This document shows positions 1 through 5,889 of a stretch of DNA of 6,411 nt, one piece after another; the first letter of the stretch is position 1; each line of letters opens with the position of its first letter. The translations under genes were made by a program, and so were the position numbers. Location: assembly GCA_947176515.1 (NCBI GenBank), contig CAMWQZ010000070.1:1-6411 (forward strand), read 5' to 3'. Origin of the DNA: an uncultured Bacteroidales bacterium (GTDB lineage: Bacteria > Bacteroidota > Bacteroidia > Bacteroidales > Muribaculaceae). The notes beneath the pieces were generated by a model. It made no database searches. It was not told the DNA's origin and saw only the letters and a program-made list of their open reading frames with translations.

Positions 1-295
1 TGCCAGGGGTCTTGGTCACCAGCTGATAGTCAAAATACGCACGCATGTTTCCTGAGCCGTCGATAGTCGTCTCATCCTCGGGGCAGAAGGCCGTGACATG
101 AAAGCCGTCGTCAAGACTGCCGGTCACGGAAGACTCGGAGCGTGACACGACACCGGGCGTACCGGCCCAAAAGAGGATGGCTGAATCATCATTTGCTCTG
201 GCAGACAGCGGTAGCTCCTCCTCCTGCGAGCAGGAGAAGAGCATTAGTGCCGTAAGCAGTAGAAATGATGTATGATAATATCTGTTATTCTTCAT
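1..295 (-). CDS. Fimbrillin-like lipoprotein, N-terminal part (runs off the left edge)
   Basis: This is the N-terminal 98 residues of a gene whose 3' end lies left of the window. The start is the ATG complementary to 293-295 (MKNNRYYHTS). A basic, then hydrophobic signal peptide (about residues 5-20) ends in a lipobox-like LFSC with Cys22. It is followed by SQEEE, an acidic post-Cys stretch often seen in surface-exposed Bacteroidota lipoproteins. The mature part begins with a beta-strand-like segment (AILFWAG), then VSR and a DDGFHVTAF segment. The neighbouring gene has the same order (HFRTSFPEIVSR, then DEFHVTVF). Known: this layout is typical of the Mfa-like/fimbrillin family, whose members form or anchor fimbriae or sit on the outer surface. 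Inferred: a second fimbrial subunit or accessory protein. It starts 11 bp after the upstream fimbrillin stop, so it is very likely co-transcribed. Without the C-terminal half, the subtype (stalk, anchor or tip) cannot be assigned. Confidence 0.8.
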   Translation of the reverse strand, partial: MKNNRYYHTSFLLLTALMLFSCSQEEELPLSARANDDSAILFWAGTPGVVSRSESSVTGSLDDGFHVTAFCPEDETTIDGSGNMRAYFDYQLVTKTPG

Positions 296-306
296 AAATG
301 CTGTGT

Positions 307-1635
307 TTAGGACCCAGGTACGGTTATGCCGGATGATGAAACGCTTTGCCATCCTTTTACAGAGACTGTGAGGCCGACTTTGTCGCTGATGATGGGGTCT
401 CCGGCGTTAGGGCCTTCAGAGGGCTCGACATCAGGGGCATGCAGCCCCACTCCTAAGGTGTAGTCGAGGGTATAGGTGTAGGAATAACCAGGTTCCCAGT
501 TGGCTGGGATGGGAAGGGTTGACCAACCGAATTCTTTCACTTGGCTTCCCTGGGGCGCGTTGTATTGATTATTCAGTTCGGGGTCAGTGTAATATCTTCC
601 GTCTGCTCCTTTATATAGCTGTTCCGACATCACTGTGCCGTTGCCGTCAACCGCCAGATACACCTTAGGGATATCCAAGGCGTTTGGACCTTGATTGGTG
701 TCGACATAGGGATACTGCTGCTTGCCCTTTGTGTCTATCACTCTGAGAAGTACACCCAGGTACAATCCTTGATCGGAATTAGTGTTGTCATTTTCATAAT
801 TCCAACCGGCATATTCGGCCGGTATGAGCATGGCGTAGTTACACTCGCCGGTGCCACCCATAATAGAAACCTCGGATGCTGTTTTGTCTATCGTCACTAC
901 CTTATCCTGCGGAGAATAGATGTATTCCGCATTTCCTTTTTCTGCTTTTTCTGAATGTAAAATCCACTCTCCGGCTCCGGCTATAGGCTTGAAATCGTAT
1001 GCTGCCTTCATGTATGAGCCTCCTATCCTTATGCCGGCGATTTCTATCTTGAAACTCTTACTTTCGCCCTTGGCATTTACTTCGATGCGGCTCAGCTGGT
1101 GCTCGAAGTCAAGCTTGATGTCGGAGAACATTTCTGACTGCATCGATGCGCTTTTATAGGCTGTGATAAAATCAACTTGCTTTGAAATGTCATCAGATAC
1201 ACGGAAATTCAGTTTATAGTCGAAAACCGGCTCTGCGCCGCTTATGGTGGTGGCATTCTCAATTGTGGCCCCTTCGTAGGCCGCAGGATAATAAGCGAAG
1301 AAGGTGAGGGCGTTTTTCTCTTTGCCCGGCTCCGGCCACATACAGTTCTCGGAAGAGAAAACGCCGCTGCCGTCACTCATTTTCACCACTTCCTCGTCGA
1401 TATATGGGCTGAGCTTGCCATCCATGGAATCGGCAGGATTGAAAACAGTGACATGAAACTCGTCAAGATTATCATTGCTGACTATTTGTCCCCGGCTTAC
1501 GATCTCCGGAAAGGATGTGCGGAAATGCATCTGCCTGCTTTCTGTCGGCATTTCAGTCTGCGGAGCATCATTTTCACATGAGGCGAGCAAAAAAGCGGCT
1601 CCGATGGTCAGATATGTTAATTTTATTGCATTCAT
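307..1635 (-). CDS. Fimbrillin family (Mfa-like) lipoprotein, 442 aa
   Basis: A complete gene. The N-terminus (MNAIKLTYLTIGAAFLLASC) is a lipoprotein signal with lipobox LASC and Cys20, followed by ENDAPQ. The mature protein is rich in beta strands. An early strand (MHFRTSF) precedes a Ser-Arg-Gly site near residue 48, then comes DEFHVTVFNP, a pattern common in Mfa_like_1/fimbrillin proteins. The C-terminus ends with LTVSVKGWQSV, resembling the family's terminal strand with its conserved Trp. Known: FimA/Mfa1-type pilins are exported as lipoproteins, processed near an Arg, and polymerise by strand exchange. Whether this protein polymerises or is a non-fimbrial surface lipoprotein cannot be told. 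It is first in a leftward operon with the partial paralog downstream, and is preceded by a good promoter and a long leader. The start ATG (1633-1635) overlaps the stop of a small upstream ORF. The length fits the family. No truncation or frameshift is seen. Confidence 0.88.
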   Translation of the reverse strand: MNAIKLTYLTIGAAFLLASCENDAPQTEMPTESRQMHFRTSFPEIVSRGQIVSNDNLDEFHVTVFNPADSMDGKLSPYIDEEVVKMSDGSGVFSSENCMWPEPGKEKNALTFFAYYPAAYEGATIENATTISGAEPVFDYKLNFRVSDDISKQVDFITAYKSASMQSEMFSDIKLDFEHQLSRIEVNAKGESKSFKIEIAGIRIGGSYMKAAYDFKPIAGAGEWILHSEKAEKGNAEYIYSPQDKVVTIDKTASEVSIMGGTGECNYAMLIPAEYAGWNYENDNTNSDQGLYLGVLLRVIDTKGKQQYPYVDTNQGPNALDIPKVYLAVDGNGTVMSEQLYKGADGRYYTDPELNNQYNAPQGSQVKEFGWSTLPIPANWEPGYSYTYTLDYTLGVGLHAPDVEPSEGPNAGDPIISDKVGLTVSVKGWQSVSSSGITVPGS

Positions 1636-1694
1636 TATAGATAGTAAAATATATTATTTTCGTGGTTCGAAGACATCTGCGTCTTCGAGTTCAT
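1635..1694 (-). CDS. Possible 19-residue leader ORF overlapping the fimbrillin start
   Basis: Reading the minus strand from the ATG at 1694-1692 gives MNSKTQMSSNHENNIFYYL and then TAA. The last base of the TAA is the first base of the fimbrillin ATG (TAATG, a 1-nt overlap), an arrangement often linked to translational coupling. Codons 3-10 contain an 8-bp hairpin, so ribosomes reading the ORF would have to open it. No homology can be judged at this length, the peptide has no signal or obvious run of regulatory codons, and no Shine-Dalgarno is visible (uninformative in Bacteroidota). A short ORF can arise by chance in such a leader. It is listed as a candidate only. Confidence 0.25.
   Translation of the reverse strand: MNSKTQMSSNHENNIFYYL
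1667..1688 (-). promoter_or_regulatory. Hairpin in the fimbrillin leader
   Basis: A perfect 8-bp inverted repeat, TCGAAGAC (1667-1674) and GTCTTCGA (1681-1688), encloses a 6-nt loop. It would form in the fimbrillin mRNA leader about 30 nt before the start codon. No T-run follows it on the minus strand; the downstream sequence is mixed A/T. An intrinsic terminator is therefore unlikely, and a role in translation, RNA stability or protein binding is more plausible (inference). Confidence 0.4.
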
Positions 1695-1784
1695 GATAAG
1701 ATCAAGCCTTTTAAATGGAAGACCCGGGCGGCCGTTATTTAAAATATACTATGCCCACAGCTCCCGATTGAGGTTTTTAATTTA

Positions 1785-1816
1785 CAAAGTTAATTGTTTT
1801 TATTCAAAAATCCAAA
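1785..1816 (-). promoter_or_regulatory. Sigma-ABfr-type promoter for the fimbrillin operon
   Basis: On the minus strand, TTTG (complement of CAAA at 1813-1816) is followed after exactly 20 bp by TAACTTTG (complement of 1785-1792). This matches the Bacteroidota consensus of a -33 TTTG and a -7 TAnnTTTG at the normal spacing. Transcription would begin at about 1775-1780, giving a leader of about 140 nt before the fimbrillin ATG. This is the best-formed promoter in the window. Confidence 0.65.
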
Positions 1817-1828
1817 TCCAGTCCCATT

Positions 1829-1858
1829 AATTCTTATAAATTCTTGTAAAATCTCATC
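1829..1858. repeat. Three phased 10-bp AT-rich direct repeats between divergent promoters
   Basis: The units are AATTCTTATA (1829-1838), AATTCTTGTA (1839-1848) and a degenerate AAATCTCATC (1849-1858, about 7 of 10 matches). The first two differ at a single base. The 10-bp period is close to one helical turn. The array lies just upstream of the minus-strand -33 element, so it could be a curved or UP-like element or an operator for an oligomeric regulator. The function is inferred; short AT-rich repeats also occur by chance. Confidence 0.3.
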
Positions 1859-1940
1859 GCTGGCCAATAGTAAGAGGCGAGAAGAGGGCAAGGGTATTTG
1901 TTTTTTGCGCTGAAAGAAGCGATTTGTCGAAATAAATAAT

Positions 1941-1948
1941 TACATTTG
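1941..1948 (+). promoter_or_regulatory. Candidate -7 box for the kinase gene
   Basis: TACATTTG matches TAnnTTTG exactly. The nearest upstream TTTG (1923-1926) is only 14 bp away, shorter than the usual 19-21, so the -33 part is weak. Transcription would start at about 1953-1956, which rules out the in-frame TTG at 1946 as the start codon and leaves the ATGs at 1964 or 1976. Confidence 0.45.
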
Positions 1949-1963
1949 CCTGATAATTATTTA

Positions 1964-2632
1964 ATGTACGTGCAAATGGGAGTACGAGACAAAGTTTTAC
2001 CTGAAAAATATGTGATAACTGTCGGACGTTCGTTTGGCAGCGGCGGCAGAATACTGGCAAAAATAATAGCCGACAAACTCGGCATAGCCTTCTATGACAG
2101 AGAGCTTTTGATAAAGGCTGCCGAAAAGGCTGGCATGAGTCCTGAATATTTCGAGCGCAACGATGAGCGTGTGCCGAGGTTCTTCTCAGGGCTTTTCTCG
2201 TTTAATCACGGCTATTCGCCGATGTCATTCTATGCCGGAACATCGTCGATTACGTCTGACGGTATCTATCAGGCCCAATGCGACTTCATGCACGACATTG
2301 CTGACGCCGGCCCGTGTGTGATTGTAGGCCGCTCGGCTGACTATGTGCTGCGCGACGTCGAAAATGTTGTCAATATCTTTGTGCATGCACCGATGAAAGA
2401 CTGCGTGAAGCGCATACTTGACCGCGCCGACCGCCTGACAGAGGACGACGCCCGTAGCTTGGCTGAACGCACCAATAAGGTCAGGGCGGCATTTTACAAT
2501 TTCTATACAGACAAGCGCTGGGGCGCAGCGTCGAGCTACGATATTACGGTCAATTCGTCGCTGTTGCCGCTCGAGGAGTGTGCCGATTTTGTGATCGATT
2601 ATCTCTACCGTCGCATCGGAAAAGAAAAATAG
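1964..2632 (+). CDS. Cytidylate kinase-like family protein (Cytidylate_kin2), 222 aa
   Basis: The core begins KYVITVGRSFGSGGR (about residues 15-29), the glycine-rich P-loop-like motif of the Cytidylate_kin2 family, in place of the GxxGxGKG/S loop of classical CMP kinase. It continues with AFYDREL (42-48), an AAEKAGMSPEYFERNDER helix (52-69), PCVIVGRSADYVLRD (117-131), and a C-terminal region with NKVRAAFYNFYTDKRWG (171-187) and DITVNSSLL (193-201), all typical of the family. The family is predicted to be a cytosolic P-loop nucleotide kinase, but its substrate is largely uncharacterised, so no cmk symbol is given. The first ATG downstream of the -7 box is at 1964. The ATG at 1976 (MGVRDKV) is equally possible and would shorten the protein by four residues. 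The following gene starts 32 bp after the stop. Confidence 0.85.
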   Translation: MYVQMGVRDKVLPEKYVITVGRSFGSGGRILAKIIADKLGIAFYDRELLIKAAEKAGMSPEYFERNDERVPRFFSGLFSFNHGYSPMSFYAGTSSITSDGIYQAQCDFMHDIADAGPCVIVGRSADYVLRDVENVVNIFVHAPMKDCVKRILDRADRLTEDDARSLAERTNKVRAAFYNFYTDKRWGAASSYDITVNSSLLPLEECADFVIDYLYRRIGKEK

Positions 2633-2633
2633 T

Positions 2634-2641
2634 TAACTTTG
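2634..2641 (+). promoter_or_regulatory. Candidate -7 box for the 127-aa gene
   Basis: TAACTTTG is an exact TAnnTTTG match that begins one base after the kinase stop codon (2630-2632). It lies 23 bp before the ATG at 2665. No TTTG is found at the -33 position. It may be an internal promoter that lets the downstream genes be expressed separately from the kinase. A chance match remains possible. Confidence 0.4.
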
Positions 2642-2664
2642 CAAGACAATATTTTGTTATAAAG

Positions 2665-3048
2665 ATGATAGAACCAACTGACACTGATAAGTTGCGCCGC
2701 GACCCCGACGGACTGCTCACCTACGAGTGTATAGCCAACCATATTGACAGCCTCGACGAAGCGCACCTCGACGAACTCGTCGATAATATGATTTCAGTCG
2801 ACATGACCGGCCAGTTTACGGCGAGCGCTGCGAGATATCTCCACGCAATTGACGCGGCGAACTATGCAGCCGCCATCAATCGCCTCGTCGCTGCGACAAT
2901 CGACAAGGACCGCGAGCGCCGCTATCTGCCCGACGTGCTTAACAGCATCTACGGCCCTGACTACCACTGCCGCGCCGCCGAGTTAAGCGCAACCGACAAT
3001 AATTTCAGACGCATCTACAAGCGCCTCTATCCAAACTCTGTGATTTGA
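2665..3048 (+). CDS. Conserved-looking hypothetical protein, 127 aa
   Basis: I do not recognise this protein. Starting at ATG 2665 it reads MIEPTDTDKLRRDPDG and onward. The frame is open further upstream, but that part overlaps the kinase C-terminus and a candidate promoter, so the upstream start is rejected. The product has no signal peptide or membrane segment and is probably cytosolic. It looks mostly alpha-helical: an acidic first half (SLDEAHLDELVDNMISVD), an Ala-rich helical middle (about residues 53-78), and a basic C-terminus (NNFRRIYKRLYP). Codon and base use match the neighbours, which supports a real gene. It lies between the kinase (32-bp gap) and the cyclophilin lipoprotein (25-bp gap), all in the same direction. 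A small helical-repeat or adaptor protein is possible, but no function can be assigned. Confidence 0.75.
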   Translation: MIEPTDTDKLRRDPDGLLTYECIANHIDSLDEAHLDELVDNMISVDMTGQFTASAARYLHAIDAANYAAAINRLVAATIDKDRERRYLPDVLNSIYGPDYHCRAAELSATDNNFRRIYKRLYPNSVI

Positions 3049-3073
3049 AAGTTAACTAATAAATTAGAAAGTT

Positions 3074-3970
3074 ATGTTTAAAAATTATTTAGCTGCCGCT
3101 GCACTGCTTTTAGGCCTGTCGGCCTGCGGAACAGGCAAAAGTGCCGAAGAAGGCAATGCTGACGGCAATGACTCAATTAAAGCAAAAGAGACTATGGCAA
3201 CAAACTACAATCCGGCTGATACCAACAGCGTTAAAGTCGAAGTTGAAACAACACTCGGATCATTCACCGTCCTGCTTTATGGCGACACTCCCCGTCACCG
3301 CGATAACTTCGTGAAACTCGTGAAAGAAGGTTACTACAACGGTACGCTCTTCCATCGCGTCATCAATGAATTTATGGTTCAGGCAGGCGACCCCGATTCG
3401 AAGACCGCAGCCCCCGGCCAGCAGCTTGGCGCAGGTGGCCCCGACTACACTATCGACGCTGAATTTGTGTTCCCGAAACATTTCCACAAACGCGGTGCGC
3501 TCGCCGCTGCTCGTCAGGGCGACCAGGTCAACCCGACCAAGGCATCGTCAGGCTCACAGTTCTATATCGTGACCGGCAAGAAGGTGTCAGAAGGCGAATT
3601 GGCAAGCATGGAGAAATATCTCGAGCAGTCAGCTATCCAGACTCGCTTCATGGAGCTCGCCCAGCCGCGTATGGACGAAGTGCGAGCAATGCAGGCTAAG
3701 GGTGACAACGCAGGTCTCGAAAAACTTCAGAACGAGCTTGTAGCCGAGGCTCAGGCTTACGTTGCAGAACACCCCGTCAAGATTACCGACGAAATGAAAC
3801 AGGCTTACACAACAGTCGGCGGCACACCTCACCTCGACAACAACTACACCGTCTTCGGTGAAGTTATCAAGGGCATGGAGACTGTCGATAAAATCGAAAA
3901 GGTCGAGACCGACCGCGGCGACCGTCCGAAAGAAGACGTGCGCATCATTTCGATGAAAATTGTCGATTGA
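3074..3970 (+). CDS. Cyclophilin-type peptidyl-prolyl cis-trans isomerase, lipoprotein, 298 aa
   Basis: It catalyses cis-trans isomerisation of Xaa-Pro bonds, probably helping proteins fold in the periplasm. The N-terminus (MFKNYLAAAALLLGLSAC) is a lipoprotein signal with Cys18, followed by a flexible acidic linker to about residue 50. The cyclophilin domain starts at VKVEVETTLGSF (53-64). It holds the catalytic FHRV (Arg95), MVQAGDP (101-107), SGSQFYI (159-165) and VFGEVIKGM near the C-terminus. Residues about 170-250 are a charged helical insertion between the SQFYI strand and the VFGEV strand, not present in E. coli PpiA or human CypA. The position equivalent to CypA Trp121 is His253, so cyclosporin binding is expected to be poor (inference from alignment by eye). 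The gene starts 25 bp after the 127-aa gene and ends 18 bp before the M16 peptidase gene, so co-transcription is likely. Confidence 0.92.
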   Translation: MFKNYLAAAALLLGLSACGTGKSAEEGNADGNDSIKAKETMATNYNPADTNSVKVEVETTLGSFTVLLYGDTPRHRDNFVKLVKEGYYNGTLFHRVINEFMVQAGDPDSKTAAPGQQLGAGGPDYTIDAEFVFPKHFHKRGALAAARQGDQVNPTKASSGSQFYIVTGKKVSEGELASMEKYLEQSAIQTRFMELAQPRMDEVRAMQAKGDNAGLEKLQNELVAEAQAYVAEHPVKITDEMKQAYTTVGGTPHLDNNYTVFGEVIKGMETVDKIEKVETDRGDRPKEDVRIISMKIVD

Positions 3971-3988
3971 TAATCACTGCGAAACGAC

Positions 3989-5239
3989 ATGATAGAATAT
4001 CGGACGTTTACGCTCGATAACGGTTTGAGGGTCGCACATAGTTGCGACCCTTCGACTGCTATGGCGGCAGTCAATATATTATATGATACGGGCGCGCGCG
4101 ACGAGTCGCCTGAACTGACCGGCATAGCGCATCTGTTCGAACATCTGATGTTTGGCGGCTCGGCTAACGTCAAGGATTACAGTGGTGAAATCGAAGCCGC
4201 CGGCGGAACCGACAATGCATGGACAAGCAATGACTTCACTAACTTTTATGAGGTGTTGCCGGCTCAGAATATCGAGACGGCCTTCTGGCTCGAAAGCGAC
4301 CGCATGCTTGCGCCTAATCTTGACGAAAAAACACTGTCGGTGCAGCGTCAGGTGGTAATCGAAGAGTTCAAGCAGCAATGTCTTAACCGTCCCTATGGCG
4401 ACATGGCTCACTATCTGCGCCGTATGCTTTATGGCGACAGCCACCCCTATGCGTGGCCAGTAATCGGTAAGAAACCCGAGCATGTCGCAGCTGTCACCGC
4501 CGACGATGCGCGCCGATGGTTCTATGACCATTACGGACCCGACAATGCAGTACTGGCGGTGAGCGGCAATGTGACATTCGACGAGGTGAAACGGCTGGCC
4601 GAGAAATGGTTTGGCCCGATACCGCGACGCAACATAGCGCAGCGTCGTCTTGCCTCTCCTCACTTCCCGACGGCTGACGTCGTGGAGCATGTGAAGAGTG
4701 ATGTGCCTCAGACGGCGGTCACTATTGCATATCCGATGGCAGCCTACGGCGAGCGAGATTATTATGTGGCCGACACGATAACCGACCTTTTGTCGGCAGG
4801 GCGCTCATCGCGATTTTATCGCCGGCTGCTTATGGGCGGAGGCGGACTCTTCAGCGAGGTCGACGCCTCGATTATCGGCAGCGAGCACGAAGGCTTCCTT
4901 ATGCTCAACGCCAAGCTCACCGATGACAGCGACGAAGCTGTCGACAGGGCCATCGCCATGATGAAATCAGAGGCCTCGGCTTTGTGCGAGAAAGACGGAG
5001 TGAGCGATTATGAGCTTCAGCGCTGCATGAACCGCTTCGAGTCGACATTTAATTTCTCAAACATGGGTTATCAGATGCGCGCCGCTAATCTCGCCATGGC
5101 TGTCTATCACGGCGAAGATATCAACGCTACCGTGGCGCGACAGCGAGCAACGACTTGCGCCGACGTGAGACGTGTGGCACAACAATTGTTCATGCACACG
5201 CCGTCGGCGACTTTGATTTACGAGAAATTGAATGGTTGA
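3989..5239 (+). CDS. M16 family zinc metallopeptidase (M16B type), 416 aa
   Basis: An insulinase/processing-peptidase family protein. The inverted zinc motif HLFEH (His48, Glu51, His52) lies in GIAHLFEHLMFGGS, and the downstream glutamate ligand is in VVIEEF (Glu125 or Glu126). GGTDNAWTSNDFTNFYE (72-88) is the usual strand after the motif. The second, non-catalytic half includes SAGRSSRFYRRLL (269-281), a hallmark of the family's inactive-like lobe. The length (about 410-420 residues) is that of single-unit M16B proteins, which act as dimers, rather than the roughly 900-residue fused forms. No signal peptide is seen, so cytosolic location is likely. Known members degrade peptides or process proteins; the substrate here is unknown. 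It is the last gene of the rightward cluster, 18 bp after the cyclophilin. No clear terminator follows it. Confidence 0.92.
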   Translation: MIEYRTFTLDNGLRVAHSCDPSTAMAAVNILYDTGARDESPELTGIAHLFEHLMFGGSANVKDYSGEIEAAGGTDNAWTSNDFTNFYEVLPAQNIETAFWLESDRMLAPNLDEKTLSVQRQVVIEEFKQQCLNRPYGDMAHYLRRMLYGDSHPYAWPVIGKKPEHVAAVTADDARRWFYDHYGPDNAVLAVSGNVTFDEVKRLAEKWFGPIPRRNIAQRRLASPHFPTADVVEHVKSDVPQTAVTIAYPMAAYGERDYYVADTITDLLSAGRSSRFYRRLLMGGGGLFSEVDASIIGSEHEGFLMLNAKLTDDSDEAVDRAIAMMKSEASALCEKDGVSDYELQRCMNRFESTFNFSNMGYQMRAANLAMAVYHGEDINATVARQRATTCADVRRVAQQLFMHTPSATLIYEKLNG

Positions 5240-5428
5240 AGAGTAAAAAGGAGAGAGAAGAATAAGAAAGAGCGTGTTAGATTGCAGATCATTGTAATAG
5301 ATGTCAATATAGGCTTGTAGACTATTGCTGTTTCTGTTTTCTGACTATAAGACGCGCAACAGAGGAATTTGTTACACGTTTTATCTTTAAAAAATGTTAA
5401 TGATGAAAATATTTTTTGAGTTGATGGT

Positions 5429-5800
5429 ATGAACGGATGGCTGACAATCGGTTTGCTCTTGATAGCAAACGTATTTATGACCTTTGCGTGGTATGGTCAC
5501 CTGAAATTGCAGCAGATGAAAGTTATCAGTGCCGACACACCGATATGGATGATTATCCTTATATCTTGGGGCCTTGCGCTGATAGAGTATTGCTTTATGG
5601 TTCCGGCTAACCGCATGGGTTTCTCGGGAAATGGCGGAACTTTTTCGCTGATGCAGCTTAAGGTTATTCAGGAGGTTATCACGCTGTTGATTTTCACATT
5701 GTTCTCAGTGCTGATTTTTAAGGGAGAGTCTCTCCACTGGAATCATTTTGCAGCGTTTTGCTGTCTGGTGGCGGCCGTGTATTTCGTATTTATGAAGTAA
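5429..5800 (+). CDS. DUF486 / DMT-family small membrane protein, 123 aa
   Basis: An inner-membrane protein with four predicted helices at about residues 4-22, 39-58, 79-97 and 104-122. It carries the family signature: YCFMVPANRMGF after helix 2, then MQLKVIQEVITLLIF leading into helix 3, and GESLHWNHFAAF before helix 4. This matches the DUF486 family (about 110-125 residues), often labelled DMT superfamily because it resembles half of a drug/metabolite transporter. Its substrate is unknown, and members probably function as dimers (inference). The start ATG at 5429 gives an N-terminus fitting the family. The 189-bp gap before it and an imperfect -7 box (TATCTTTA, 5382-5389) suggest a separate transcript from the M16 gene, though the evidence is weak. 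It converges on rpsA across a shared terminator. Confidence 0.88.
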   Translation: MNGWLTIGLLLIANVFMTFAWYGHLKLQQMKVISADTPIWMIILISWGLALIEYCFMVPANRMGFSGNGGTFSLMQLKVIQEVITLLIFTLFSVLIFKGESLHWNHFAAFCCLVAAVYFVFMK

Positions 5801-5821
5801 CCGTCAGAGCTGGTATTAGTC

Positions 5822-5866
5822 AAAAAAGCAACGGCGCTCAGCCCTTTGGGGCGAGCGCCGTTTTAG
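5822..5866. terminator. Bidirectional intrinsic terminator between the DUF486 gene and rpsA
   Basis: The arms AACGGCGCTC (5830-5839) and GAGCGCCGTT (5853-5862) pair perfectly. Inside them GCCC (5841-5844) pairs with GGGC (5849-5852) around a TTTG loop, leaving A5840 as a single bulge. The result is a 14-bp GC-rich stem. On the minus strand it is followed by GC and a T6 run (A6 at 5822-5827), the classic end for rpsA. On the plus strand a shorter TTTT begins at the base of the stem (5861-5864). It therefore probably ends both converging transcripts, more strongly for rpsA. Confidence 0.85.
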
Positions 5867-5889
5867 CGTTTATATTACTCGTGACGAGA

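Larger units (their letters stand above)
1636..1963. other. Divergent intergenic region
   Basis: About 330 bp without a sizeable gene separate the leftward fimbrillin operon from the rightward kinase gene. From left to right it holds the fimbrillin leader (small ORF and hairpin), a loose inverted repeat (TTTTAAAT at 1709-1716 with ATTTAAAA at 1737-1744) around a GC-rich patch containing CCCGGG and CGGCCG, the minus-strand promoter, the 10-bp repeats, and the plus-strand -7 box. From 1860 to 1940 I see nothing further that I can name. Confidence 0.6.

Noticed and set aside
691..1696. Plus-strand open frames across the fimbrillin gene (691-954, 920-1159, 1475-1696)
   Set aside because: They are antisense to the clear fimbrillin coding sequence and have no recognisable domain or coding context.
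1667..1744. Inverted repeats as ends of an invertible (phase-variable) promoter
   Set aside because: Phase-variable fimbrial or capsule promoters in Bacteroidota have longer inverted repeats flanking a promoter. Here the repeats are 8 bp, close together and do not enclose the promoter at 1785-1816.
1946..1963. TTG at 1946 as the start of the kinase gene
   Set aside because: The TTG is part of the exact -7 box TACATTTG, so it would lie upstream of the transcription start. ATGs at 1964 and 1976 are better.
2578..2664. N-terminal extension of the 127-aa protein
   Set aside because: The extra residues are an out-of-frame reading of the kinase C-terminus and the intergenic promoter. ATG 2665 is the sensible start.
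3047..3074. Direct repeat GAAAGTTA (3047-3054 and 3067-3074) and small palindrome CTAAT-AA-ATTAG (3056-3067) before the cyclophilin gene
   Set aside because: Short, AT-rich and partly inside a stop codon; it could be an operator but is equally likely by chance, and no promoter match accompanies it.
4079..4690. Minus-strand open frame of 203 codons
   Set aside because: It lies wholly antisense to the M16 gene with its HxxEH motif. The translation shows no recognisable domain, and the frame is explained by the codon bias of the real gene.
5240..5428. Terminator or small RNA after the M16 gene
   Set aside because: No stable GC-rich stem with a T-run was found on either strand; only weak AT-rich pairings are visible.
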